64,000 bases of DNA, from assembly GCF_013373065.1 (NCBI RefSeq), contig NZ_JABXIN010000013.1:186001-250000 (forward strand), in the 5' to 3' direction. The DNA comes from Algoriphagus sp. GTDB lineage: Bacteria > Bacteroidota > Bacteroidia > Cytophagales > Cyclobacteriaceae. Positions within the stretch are counted from its first letter, which is position 1. Every line of letters starts with the position of its first letter. The position numbers and the translations under genes are program-made. Positions 18,010 through 26,334 of this stretch are shown piece after piece. The notes under the pieces were generated by a model, which saw nothing but the letters and a program-made list of their open reading frames with translations, was not told the origin of the DNA and did no database searches.

Positions 18010-18039
18010 AAAAGCCCAAATCTCTCGACTTGGGCTTTT
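18010..18039. terminator. Intrinsic terminator after the GMC oxidoreductase gene
   Basis: A perfect 10-bp stem AAAAGCCCAA / TTGGGCTTTT with a 10-base loop. It lies 24 bases beyond the stop of the minus-strand GMC gene, and its left arm provides the T-run for minus-strand transcripts. Confidence 0.85.
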
Positions 18040-18062
18040 CTCAATTCAACATATTCAATTTA

Positions 18063-19772
18063 TCATTTCTTACTCTCCGCCACCGCATGGTGTGCACCTC
18101 TCGCCGCAAAAGCCATATAGGTCAGTGATGGGTTCTGCGTAGAAGTGGATGTCATGGAAGCGCCATCGGTCACATAGACATTCGGTACGGCATGCAATTG
18201 ATGGTTGGCATTGAGCAGGGAAGTCTTAGGATCTTTTCCCATTCGAACTCCTCCCATTTCATGAATATCCAAGCCAGGAGCCTGCTTGCTGTCATTTGAT
18301 CGGATATTGGTGAATCCCGCTTTGGTAAACATCTCCGTCATCTGCTCGATGTAATCCTTGACCATTTTTTCATCATTGTCATCGTAGTCGACTGAGATTT
18401 TGAGCTGGGGCATGCCCCATTCATCTTTCAGGTTCGGATCCAAAGCTACATAGTTGCTTTCCTTCGGAATGGTTTCGCCCATCATATGCGAACCTACGCG
18501 CCAAGGGCCGTATCGATCGGGGTTGAGTAGGCTGTTTTTGAGATCCATTCCCACTCCGCTTGTATCTGCGCCTGCACCACGGCTGGCAGAGAATCCTGCC
18601 GCATACCCTCGTAGAAAGTCCGTTTCCTGCTTGTACACATTTCGGAATCTCGGGAAATAGCCACTTGTTGGTCTTCCTCCGGAAGTAGTGTATTCGGAAT
18701 GACCTTCGTATTCTGCTGAAACCCGTGCCCGGTAGTTGTGGAAGGCCACATATTTCCCAAGTAGCCCATTGTCATTGCCAAGACCATTAGGGAATCGAGT
18801 GGACGTCGAGTTCAATAAAATGGCATTGGTATTCAAAGCGGCTGCATTTACAAAGATCACATCTGCGTAGAACTCTTCCATTTCTTTGGTCAAGCGATCG
18901 ATGATTCGGACGCCTGTGGCTTTCCCTTTTTCTTCATCATAAATAATAGAATGAACGATGGAGTCAGGGCGAAGAGTCAAGTTTCCTGTTTTCAGGGCCC
19001 AAGGGATGGTGGAGGAATTGGAACTGAAGTATCCTCCAAACGGACAACCTCGCTGACAGAGGTTTCTGTTTTGGCAAAGCGCTCTTCCCTGCTGGGCATA
19101 GAACTCCGCATTCCCATGAATATGCGCACATCGGGCAGAGATCATATGGCGATCATTCCCGTAGTGCTTTTTTAATTGCTCGGCAAAGTATTTTTCTACT
19201 ACATTCAATTCATAGCCTGGTAGGAACTCACCATCTGGCAATTGAGGAATACCATCTCGGTTGCCGGAAACGCCAGCAAATTTCTCCACATGGCTGTACC
19301 ACGGTGCAATGTCTTTGTAGCGAATCGGCCAATCCACGGCAAAGCCATCCCGGGCAGGTCCTTCAAAGTCAAAATCCGACCAGCGTTGCACCTGCCGGGC
19401 CCAAAGCAAGGATTTTCCCCCGACCTGATAGCCACGAATCCAATCGAATGGTTTTTCCTGTACATAAGGATGCTCTGTGTCTTTCACGAAAAAATGCATG
19501 GCATCTTCCCGGAAAGCATAACAGCGACTCACTACGGGATTTTCCTGTTTGATTTCCTCCGGAATTTGACCCCGATGCGGAAATTCATAGGGGAGCATAT
19601 TCGTAGTGGGGTAGTCTTTGATGTGCTCCACATTACGGCCACGTTCGAGCATGAGGGTTTTGACGCCCAAGTCACAAAGTTCTTTGGCAGCCCAGCCGCC
19701 ACTGATTCCCGAACCAATCACGATGGCCTGATAAGTTCGCTCTTGTTTGCTTCGAATATTGAGATTAGCCAT
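18063..19772 (-). CDS. GMC-family oxidoreductase (gluconate 2-dehydrogenase-like large subunit)
   Basis: The 569-residue flavoprotein has the FAD motif VIGSGISGGWAAKEL (18-32), a Cys-rich segment QNRNLCQRGCPFGG, and the GMC C-terminal substrate region with HEMGGVRMG and TQNPSLTYMAFAARGAHHA (in parts). It belongs to the glucose-methanol-choline oxidoreductase superfamily, in the subgroup paired with a gluconate 2-dehydrogenase subunit 3-like partner. That partner gene lies directly upstream and overlaps it by 8 bases, so the two form a complex-encoding operon. The likely role is oxidation of a sugar or sugar acid outside the cytoplasm, with electrons passed to the respiratory chain. It has no signal peptide of its own and may be exported together with its Tat-type partner. 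Confidence 0.88.
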   Translation of the reverse strand: MANLNIRSKQERTYQAIVIGSGISGGWAAKELCDLGVKTLMLERGRNVEHIKDYPTTNMLPYEFPHRGQIPEEIKQENPVVSRCYAFREDAMHFFVKDTEHPYVQEKPFDWIRGYQVGGKSLLWARQVQRWSDFDFEGPARDGFAVDWPIRYKDIAPWYSHVEKFAGVSGNRDGIPQLPDGEFLPGYELNVVEKYFAEQLKKHYGNDRHMISARCAHIHGNAEFYAQQGRALCQNRNLCQRGCPFGGYFSSNSSTIPWALKTGNLTLRPDSIVHSIIYDEEKGKATGVRIIDRLTKEMEEFYADVIFVNAAALNTNAILLNSTSTRFPNGLGNDNGLLGKYVAFHNYRARVSAEYEGHSEYTTSGGRPTSGYFPRFRNVYKQETDFLRGYAAGFSASRGAGADTSGVGMDLKNSLLNPDRYGPWRVGSHMMGETIPKESNYVALDPNLKDEWGMPQLKISVDYDDNDEKMVKDYIEQMTEMFTKAGFTNIRSNDSKQAPGLDIHEMGGVRMGKDPKTSLLNANHQLHAVPNVYVTDGASMTSTSTQNPSLTYMAFAARGAHHAVAESKK

Positions 19773-20337
19773 TGACGCGAGGTTTTTGAAGGTCAGAAAT
19801 CAAAACAGCCCCATTGTATTCTCCCGGAATAAGGGAATAGGGTACCACTTCGGTTTGAATGTATTCGGATGCCATGTAGCCTTGAATGGTGAAGCGCTTG
19901 GCGGAATTAACAAAATACGAGATGTTCCCATTTCGCTTGCCCGCTTCGGAATCATCTCCTTCCAATTTGGCCGCATCTAAAATGAGTTGTTCACGTTCTT
20001 TGGTGCTAAGTCCATCGAATTTTTTACCGCTTTGCTCCTGAACGAAATCCGGGAAAGCTGTTAGACCAGCTGTGAATTTCTCCTGATTTTCCGATGTAAA
20101 ACAGTCATTCACCATGACCAAAATGAAATCATGAACTTCTAGGTCTAGGGCTCCTTTGATTTCTCCTGCAGGAATAATGGTATCTGAAATAGCTCCCAAA
20201 AGGGCTTTTTGGGAAGGTGTAATTTTGAGATGGTCATACGCGGCAAGAATGTCTTCCTGACTGAAATCGCAGGAAGGAATCAGGGCAAGTCCTCCGGAAA
20301 TCAGTGCAATATGCCGCAAAGCATGTCTTCTATTCAT
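19765..20337 (-). CDS. Gluconate 2-dehydrogenase subunit 3 family protein
   Basis: This 190-residue protein has an Arg-Arg motif (MNRRHALRHIALISG) and a lipobox-like end LIPSC (Cys23), a Tat-plus-lipoprotein arrangement common in this family. The body contains SQKALLGAISDTIIPAG, characteristic of Gluconate_2-dh3 (small subunit), which stabilises or exports the GMC flavoprotein. It is the first gene of the pair, and its 3' end overlaps the GMC start by 8 bases, giving translational coupling and probably fixed stoichiometry. Confidence 0.85.
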   Translation of the reverse strand: MNRRHALRHIALISGGLALIPSCDFSQEDILAAYDHLKITPSQKALLGAISDTIIPAGEIKGALDLEVHDFILVMVNDCFTSENQEKFTAGLTAFPDFVQEQSGKKFDGLSTKEREQLILDAAKLEGDDSEAGKRNGNISYFVNSAKRFTIQGYMASEYIQTEVVPYSLIPGEYNGAVLISDLQKPRVNG

Positions 20338-20428
20338 TAGGTTTTGGGTTTAAAGCAATCAGATTTAAAAAGTAGGGATTTTTCAAGCAAAATCCCAGAT
20401 CAAGCCCATTACTGGTGGATTTCATTTT

Positions 20429-22459
20429 TTATCGGGTCATAACTCCGAGTTCTCCAACTGTGGCTGGATTGCCATCAGCCGTATTTAAAGCTTGAAGTTT
20501 AATGAATTTGGCTTCTCTTGGATCAAATCGGATGAATTGTTTTACGGGGCTATTGACTACGTTGGAGAATTCGCCTCGGCTGACTTCCTGCCAATTTTTC
20601 CCATCTGAACTTACCAAAAAGGCATATTCGGTGATATGACCACTGGGATAGCGGGCCTGCATGGGCAGATATGAGAATCCCTGAATTGATAATTTCTTCT
20701 CTAAATCCACAATTAGTTCATTTTCCGAAGTAGTAAAATAAGTTGCCGGATTTTCATCTATGGCTCGCTCACCCTCGCTTTTCCACTTTGCTTTGCTTAT
20801 CTCTAAATCTTTTCTGAAAATCTCACTTTTTTGACCGGATATTGGGTCAAAAGAAAGTACCTGGAGTGTAGTGGCTCCCTCAACTTGGAATGGATTGTCA
20901 TAGATTTGGGTAGGTTCGCTACCATCTAAGGAATACCTGATTTCCAGGCCTTCATCCGGAGAGATTAAGCTTACTAATCCTGATTTTTCCCGTTTGATTT
21001 CCGGTGCCAAAAGTAATTTTGGGGCATAAAAGACACCTACTTCGGAGATCAGCGGAATGTCTTTTCCATCTTCGAAACGAATCCGGATCTTTTGAGAGCT
21101 CACATCAGGAAACCGTAAAATCCGCTTGTAACCGATAGTGGTACCCGATGTGATTTTTTCCCAACTTCCATCTTTTTCAGCTTCCAAAGAAAAGGCTTTC
21201 ACTCGTTGCCCTAAGGGTGTAAATTCCTGTAAAAGCAGTCGATTGAAGCTGATTTCTTTTCCAAAATCCAATTCCAATTGTGCTTCAACTGCTCCATCAG
21301 GAGTGGTCCAATAGGTAGAATAATCTCCATCGATTGTCAATTCCGCTTCATAGCCATATCCTCTATCTAAACTGGCAGATACTGTTGCCTCTTGGGCAAG
21401 GTTTGTTTGAAAATCTTCTCGGATTTTTGCAGCCATCTTCAAGATAGCTTCTTCATCATTTTCATGAATCAAGCCTCTTGTGTCCACAGGGAAATTGATC
21501 AAAAGGGAAGAGTTTCGGCCGATGCTTTTGTAGAAAATTTCCATCAATTGGGGAAGGCTTTTGACCTTGTGGTCCTCGTAGGCGTGATAGTACCAACCCG
21601 GTCGAATGCTCACATCGGACTCTGCAGGAACCCAATGTGTCCCGTTTTCCTGACCCGAAGCCCATTTTTCTGAGTATTCAGGCATGCCTGCATAGACCGA
21701 GTCCCGCATCAGGTTGGACCATGTGGTTTCATAGGCAAAGCCGTGTTCATTACCCACCCAACGTACATCCGGTCCCGCATCACTAAATAGCATGGCTCCA
21801 GGTTGTAAGTCACGAACCAATTGATGGGTCGTCGGCCAATCATAGTAGGTCAATTTATCCACTTTTCGCTCTTCGTTGGCACCACCATACCAACCCGTAC
21901 CTCCATTGGCCCCGTCAAACCAAACCTCGAAGATTTCCCCATAATTCGTTAGCAATTCGGTCAACTGATTGCGCATGTAGATGATGTATTCCGGCTTGCC
22001 ATAGTCGGGATGATTCCGATCCCAAGGAGAATAATAAATCCCCACTTTCAATCCATATTCCCGACAAGCATCTGCAAATTCCTGAATCAAATCCCCTTTT
22101 CCATCTCGCCAAGGGCTGTTTTTGACCGAGTGTTCGGTGTATTCGGAAGGCCAGAGGCAAAATCCATCGTGATGCTTGGCGGTGATAATTAGACCTTTCA
22201 TCCCGGCTTCTTTGGCGATGCGGGCCCATTGTCGGGCGTCAAGCGCAGTAGGATTAAATTGCTCTGGCTTTTCATCTCCAAATCCCCATTCCCGATCGGA
22301 AAAGGTATTCATATTGAAATGCACAAAACCATAAAATTCCAATTCCTGCCAAGCAATTTGGCGCTCATCAGGGATAGGAAAGACTGGATTTGGTGGAGTT
22401 GCTTTTTCCTGACAATAAGTAAAAAGAAGAAGTAGTAGCGGGAGGAGCTGTTTTTTCAT
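20429..22459 (-). CDS. Alpha-L-fucosidase, GH29, with C-terminal F5/8 type C domains
   Basis: The 676-residue protein starts with MKKQLLPLLLLLFTYC, a lipoprotein-type signal (Cys16). Residues 30 to about 350 form the GH29 catalytic barrel with GFVHFNMNTF, TAKHHDGFCLWPS (94-106) and the nucleophile Asp182 in EVWFDGANG. C-terminal to it come a galactose-binding-like (F5/8 type C) region, a chitobiase C-terminal-like segment (IRYSLDGSEPTQIYDN, near 530), and a second F5/8-like region with DGKNWQEV. GH29 enzymes remove alpha-linked L-fucose. I start at the ATG at 22457-22459; an upstream in-frame ATG would hide the signal peptide. It is divergent from the TonB-dependent receptor gene, suggesting joint sugar uptake. 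Confidence 0.9.
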   Translation of the reverse strand: MKKQLLPLLLLLFTYCQEKATPPNPVFPIPDERQIAWQELEFYGFVHFNMNTFSDREWGFGDEKPEQFNPTALDARQWARIAKEAGMKGLIITAKHHDGFCLWPSEYTEHSVKNSPWRDGKGDLIQEFADACREYGLKVGIYYSPWDRNHPDYGKPEYIIYMRNQLTELLTNYGEIFEVWFDGANGGTGWYGGANEERKVDKLTYYDWPTTHQLVRDLQPGAMLFSDAGPDVRWVGNEHGFAYETTWSNLMRDSVYAGMPEYSEKWASGQENGTHWVPAESDVSIRPGWYYHAYEDHKVKSLPQLMEIFYKSIGRNSSLLINFPVDTRGLIHENDEEAILKMAAKIREDFQTNLAQEATVSASLDRGYGYEAELTIDGDYSTYWTTPDGAVEAQLELDFGKEISFNRLLLQEFTPLGQRVKAFSLEAEKDGSWEKITSGTTIGYKRILRFPDVSSQKIRIRFEDGKDIPLISEVGVFYAPKLLLAPEIKREKSGLVSLISPDEGLEIRYSLDGSEPTQIYDNPFQVEGATTLQVLSFDPISGQKSEIFRKDLEISKAKWKSEGERAIDENPATYFTTSENELIVDLEKKLSIQGFSYLPMQARYPSGHITEYAFLVSSDGKNWQEVSRGEFSNVVNSPVKQFIRFDPREAKFIKLQALNTADGNPATVGELGVMTR

Positions 22460-22591
22460 AAACCGAATTTTAAGAAGCATTCTAAGAAATTTCGAAGGAT
22501 TTGGAAAGGAAAAGGAAGATTCAAACAAGCTTTTCTGCCATTTGGAAAAATAAGGGAAACTATTGCTGTCTATTCCTTGTATTTTCAGGGT

Positions 22592-24835
22592 ATGAAAAAG
22601 CTGCTACCTCTTTTTTTGGTTTTCTTTTCGTTTTCCGCTTGGGCTCAAGTTACACTGACTATCCGCGATGGATTGACATTCGACCTGCTTTCGGAGGTGA
22701 GTATTCGATTAGAGTCAGGAGATGAGTTTCAAACCGATCGATTGGGTCAGGTGATTTTGGAGGGGAGCACCCCTTTGAAGGTTACCTTTTTTAAAGCCGG
22801 ATACGAGTCTTTTTCGGAAACTATACAGTCCAAAGAAAAAACCATCTTTTTGTTTCCGCTTAGTATATCCCTTTCAGAAGTCACTATCAGTGCTTTCGAA
22901 ACGGAAAGACCGCTTCTGGAGCAATCGGCTTCGATTAGCCTGATTGGAGAGTCTGATTTCTTTCGCTTCAATGAAACCTCTATTGTAAATGCTTTCAATA
23001 CTAAGCCGGGTGTACGGATTGAAGAGCGGGCGCCTGCCAGCTATCGGGTTTCTATTCGGGGAAGTTCGCTTCGGGCTCCTTTTGGCGTTCGTAACGTGAA
23101 AGTCTATTGGAATGAGGTGCCTATCACCGCACCGGATGGAACGACTGCTTTGAATTTGTTGGACCTGAGTAATATTCGGACTGCAGAAGTGATCAAGGGT
23201 CCTTCTGGAAGTATTTATGGTGCAGGAAATGGCGGAGTGATCAACCTACGAAGTCAAGCCAATCCCCAAACTGGCTTACTTACCTCGGAATGGGTTTCCG
23301 GTTCATTTGGTTTGAATAAAGGCCGATTTGCAATTGCCCAACCCATAGGAGATGGAGGATTGGAAGTTTCTATTGTGAATCAGGAAAGCGAAGGCTATCG
23401 GGAGCATTCGGCTGTGGATCGAACTGTTTTTCAAGCCGGGGGATATTTTCCTATCAATGAAAAGCAAGAAATCCGAACACAATTGTTGATTTCAGATTTG
23501 GATTATCAGATTCCAGGAGCTCTCAATGAAAACCAGTTGGCAGAGGATCCACGGCAAGCCCGGCCTGGTTCGGTCGATCAGAACAGTTCGATTTCCCAAC
23601 AGGCAGTTTTAGCTACGCTAGGGCATCGTTATCGTTTTTCAGAAAAAGTTGAAAATAACACTAGCCTGTACCTGAATACAAATGATTTCGAAAATCCATT
23701 CATTTTGGATTACAAAAAAGAATTGGGCTTTGGTTATGGAGGTAGGACACGATTCACCTTTGATTGGGCCTTGGCAGGGAAACCATTCCGATTGATCGCG
23801 GGAGCAGAATACCAACAAAGCCTAACCGATGCTCAAAATTTTGGGAATCGAGATGGAGTTGCGGATACCATCCGATTTGCAGATAAGTTAAAAGCTACGC
23901 AAGGATTTTTGTTTCAGCAGGCAGAATGGGAGTTGTCCGAAAAATTGCTGGTGACTCTTGGGCTTAGTCAAAACTTTTCCTCCTTCGAAATCGATCGGCA
24001 AATTGATGCGAGTGGAGGCCCTACGGGGTTACAGAAGCGGACTTTCGACCCCATTTTGGTTCCCCGATTGGCCATGAGCTATAGTTTAAATGAGTTCTCT
24101 GCCGTGAGGGCTTCTATCAGTAGCGGGTTTTCTCCTCCTACGATTGATGAGGTTCGTACCAACGAAGGAAGCCTGAATCTGGATTTGGAAGCAGAAAAAG
24201 GTACCAATTTCGAAGTAGGCTATCGATTGGGAAAAGATCGATTGAATCTTGACTTGACGGCCTTTTATTTCAGATTAAATGAAACGATCACGACCTATAC
24301 GAATGAACAAGGGGTAGTACTTTTCCGGAATGCAGGTTCTACGGACCAAAAAGGAATCGAAGCCGCAATAGATTATCAGATTTTAGTGCAGCGGAATGCC
24401 GGATTGGTGCGGGGAATTAAATGGGGTACAGCCTTTACTGGACACTATTTTAAATTCAAAGATTATCAAAAAAGGGAGAATGATTTTTCCGGAAATCAAT
24501 TGACTGGAGTTGCTCCAAATACGCTGGTCAGTACCTTGGATTTTAGATTTTCGGGGAATGTGTATTTGAACTTGACCCATCAGTTCACCGACGAAATTCC
24601 TCTAAATGATGCTAACACGGTTTATCAGGATTCCTTCAACTTGATGAATCTACGGATGGGTTTTATCGAACCAATTTCCAAGCGATTGGATATGGAAATC
24701 TATTTCGGGGTTGATAATTTATTGGATGAATTGTATTCTTTGGGAAATGACTTGAATCCTTTTGGAGGTCGCTACTATCAGCCAGCTCCAGAGCGGAATT
24801 TTTACTTCGGGGCAAAAGTCAACTTTCGGTATTAA
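22592..24835 (+). CDS. TonB-dependent receptor
   Basis: The 747-residue outer-membrane protein has a signal peptide (ending SAWAQ, about residue 19), a carboxypeptidase-D-like regulatory domain (about 20-100), a plug domain (VTISAFETERPLLEQSAS to IKGPSGSIYGAGNGGVINLRS, in parts) and a 22-strand-type barrel with aromatic-rich C-terminal strands. It imports a ligand by TonB energy. No SusD gene is adjacent, so it looks like the siderophore/vitamin/FecA-type class rather than a SusC-type receptor, although the fucosidase opposite hints at a glycan ligand. I chose the ATG at 22592; a TTG at 22577 is less likely. Its stop overlaps the stop of the Rieske gene. Confidence 0.88.
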   Translation: MKKLLPLFLVFFSFSAWAQVTLTIRDGLTFDLLSEVSIRLESGDEFQTDRLGQVILEGSTPLKVTFFKAGYESFSETIQSKEKTIFLFPLSISLSEVTISAFETERPLLEQSASISLIGESDFFRFNETSIVNAFNTKPGVRIEERAPASYRVSIRGSSLRAPFGVRNVKVYWNEVPITAPDGTTALNLLDLSNIRTAEVIKGPSGSIYGAGNGGVINLRSQANPQTGLLTSEWVSGSFGLNKGRFAIAQPIGDGGLEVSIVNQESEGYREHSAVDRTVFQAGGYFPINEKQEIRTQLLISDLDYQIPGALNENQLAEDPRQARPGSVDQNSSISQQAVLATLGHRYRFSEKVENNTSLYLNTNDFENPFILDYKKELGFGYGGRTRFTFDWALAGKPFRLIAGAEYQQSLTDAQNFGNRDGVADTIRFADKLKATQGFLFQQAEWELSEKLLVTLGLSQNFSSFEIDRQIDASGGPTGLQKRTFDPILVPRLAMSYSLNEFSAVRASISSGFSPPTIDEVRTNEGSLNLDLEAEKGTNFEVGYRLGKDRLNLDLTAFYFRLNETITTYTNEQGVVLFRNAGSTDQKGIEAAIDYQILVQRNAGLVRGIKWGTAFTGHYFKFKDYQKRENDFSGNQLTGVAPNTLVSTLDFRFSGNVYLNLTHQFTDEIPLNDANTVYQDSFNLMNLRMGFIEPISKRLDMEIYFGVDNLLDELYSLGNDLNPFGGRYYQPAPERNFYFGAKVNFRY

Positions 24836-25152
24836 ATAGAAATCAACAATCCTTCATCAGTCAATTCAGTTTTGAAAACAGGTAAATCGGGGCATATACC
24901 GGCTTTCACCTGTCCTGTTTTTAACTCGAATCTGTATTCGTGTAATGGGCAGACGATCTCCCCGTTTCCATTGATGCGGCCTTGCAGGAGAGAGGCGCCT
25001 CGATGGGGACAGGTAGCGTCAAATGCAAAAAATTCTTCATCCATTCTGATGATCCCTATTTCCTTTTCACCCAAGCGAACTTTCTTGATTGTCCTATTTG
25101 GGAAAAGGGAAATAACTGATTCTCGAGAAGAACCGAGTTGGTAGTTTTTCAT
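24832..25152 (-). CDS. Rieske [2Fe-2S] ferredoxin-like protein
   Basis: This 106-residue protein has both halves of the Rieske cluster site: Cys48-X-His50 in CPHRGASL and Cys68-X2-His71 in CPLHEYRF. That fits the soluble Rieske ferredoxins and nitrite-reductase small-subunit-like proteins. It probably acts as an electron carrier to an oxygenase or oxidoreductase in the cytoplasm. I start at the ATG at 25150-25152; the ATG at 25185 adds 11 residues with no family likeness. It converges on and overlaps the TonB receptor stop by 3-4 bases. No oxygenase partner is adjacent. Confidence 0.85.
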   Translation of the reverse strand: MKNYQLGSSRESVISLFPNRTIKKVRLGEKEIGIIRMDEEFFAFDATCPHRGASLLQGRINGNGEIVCPLHEYRFELKTGQVKAGICPDLPVFKTELTDEGLLISI

Positions 25153-25255
25153 GCTTGAGTTTAGGTAAAAATTAATGAAATCCAACCGCTGAAAAGAAAA
25201 GGTTGGATTTCCAGAGTTTGTTTTGGTAATTTCCTACAAACTGAATGAAAATAAC

Positions 25256-26002
25256 ATGAAAACATACCTTTTAATAATAGGAATGCTGCTTTTTGGTTGG
25301 GCAAATGCTCAGTCCATCGAAGGGGCTTGGAAAATGACGCATCAGGACGGGCAGCCGGTGGAGGACATCGAATACGTTAAAATTTATCAGGATGGTTATT
25401 TTGCTTTTGGGGCAAAACAAGTAGCAGACAATCATTTCGTAGGTGCTGGGGGAGGGCCATTTGAGTTGAATGGAAATGACTACACCGAAACTTTGGATTT
25501 TTTCACCTTAGATCCATTTCAGGTAGGAACTGTCAATAAATACACCCTGGATTGGGTAGATGGTAAAATGGTAATTTCTAGTGAAATCAATGGGAAAATG
25601 TTGGTGGAGATCTGGGAACGTGTATCAGATGCCAAAGATGATTTGACCGGAAATTGGGTAATCACTGGTAGAAAGCGGGATGATGAAATTCGTCGTTCCA
25701 CTCCGGGAGCCCGGAGAACGATCAAGATTCTATCCGGAGGAAGATTTCAATGGGTGGCTTTCAATTCCGAAACCAAGGAGTTTAGCGGTTCTGGTGGGGG
25801 TACTTACACCGCAGTGGATGGAAAGTATACCGAAAACATCACCTTCTTTTCACGGGATGATTCCCGAGTGGGAGCAAGCTTGAGCTTCAATTATGAAGTG
25901 ATTGATGGAGAATGGCATCACAGTGGCTTGAGCTCAACGGGAAATCCTATCTATGAAATTTGGACACCCTATGCGATTGGGTATCCAGGGGCGAAGAAGT
26001 AA
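25256..26002 (+). CDS. Exported protein with two tandem lipocalin-like domains
   Basis: The 248-residue protein has a signal peptide (MKTYLLIIGMLLFGWANAQ). The mature part is an internal duplication of roughly 110 residues. Unit 1 has GAWKM, VKIYQDGYFAFGA, GAGGGPFELNGNDYTETLDFF and VEIWERV. Unit 2 has GNWVI, IKILSGGRFQWVA, GSGGGTYTAVDGKYTENITFF and YEIWTPY (each cited in part). This looks like two beta-barrel domains of the lipocalin-like type seen in many exported Bacteroidota proteins of unknown ligand. I start at the ATG at 25256 because the upstream start precedes a non-signal sequence. Function is unknown. Confidence 0.75.
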   Translation: MKTYLLIIGMLLFGWANAQSIEGAWKMTHQDGQPVEDIEYVKIYQDGYFAFGAKQVADNHFVGAGGGPFELNGNDYTETLDFFTLDPFQVGTVNKYTLDWVDGKMVISSEINGKMLVEIWERVSDAKDDLTGNWVITGRKRDDEIRRSTPGARRTIKILSGGRFQWVAFNSETKEFSGSGGGTYTAVDGKYTENITFFSRDDSRVGASLSFNYEVIDGEWHHSGLSSTGNPIYEIWTPYAIGYPGAKK

Positions 26003-26015
26003 TTGTTTTCCCGTA

Positions 26016-26112
26016 TCCCACAGATTAGCACTGATTTCTCTCACAGATAATCACAGATTTTGTTATAGCTGATCGGTGTTGATCTGTGACTTTTTCTATG
26101 AATATCTGTGGG
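26016..26112. repeat. Palindromic CACAGATT/AATCTGTG repeat, copy 1
   Basis: The unit begins TCCCACAGAT and ends ATCTGTGGGA, which are inverted repeats of each other. Inside are more CACAGAT and ATCTGTG motifs, so the whole unit can fold into a long hairpin. A second, closely matching copy begins 182 bases downstream. Confidence 0.85.
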
Positions 26113-26197
26113 AAATTTAACTTCTACTCAGAAATTACAGCTTGAATTGACAGGAGGGTTTAAAAAGTTAAAAAGAAAACCTTTAGACTCTTTACTA

Positions 26198-26296
26198 TCC
26201 CACAGATTAACACTGATTTCTTCCACAGATATTCACAGATTTTGGTAAAGCAGATCTGTGGGGATCTGTGTTTTTTTTCTGCGTGAATCTGTGGGA
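26198..26296. repeat. Palindromic CACAGATT/AATCTGTG repeat, copy 2
   Basis: Same layout as copy 1: starts TCCCACAGATT, ends AATCTGTGGGA, with internal CACAGAT/ATCTGTG motifs and a T-run in the middle. The region between the two copies (26113-26197) holds no gene and no other structure that I can see. Confidence 0.85.
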
Positions 26297-26307
26297 AAAA
26301 GGAAATA

Positions 26308-26334
26308 AAAAAGGAGCCTCCCGGGCTCCTTTTT
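26308..26334. terminator. Intrinsic terminator before the cysteine desulfurase stop
   Basis: An 11-bp stem AAAAAGGAGCC / GGCTCCTTTTT with a 5-base loop. For the minus-strand desulfurase gene it starts directly after the stop codon and reads into a T-run. It could also stop leftover plus-strand transcription from the repeat region. Confidence 0.85.

Noticed and set aside
26016..26296. Repeated units considered as a CRISPR array
   Set aside because: Only two units, each about 98 bases and internally palindromic, no short regular spacers and no cas genes nearby.
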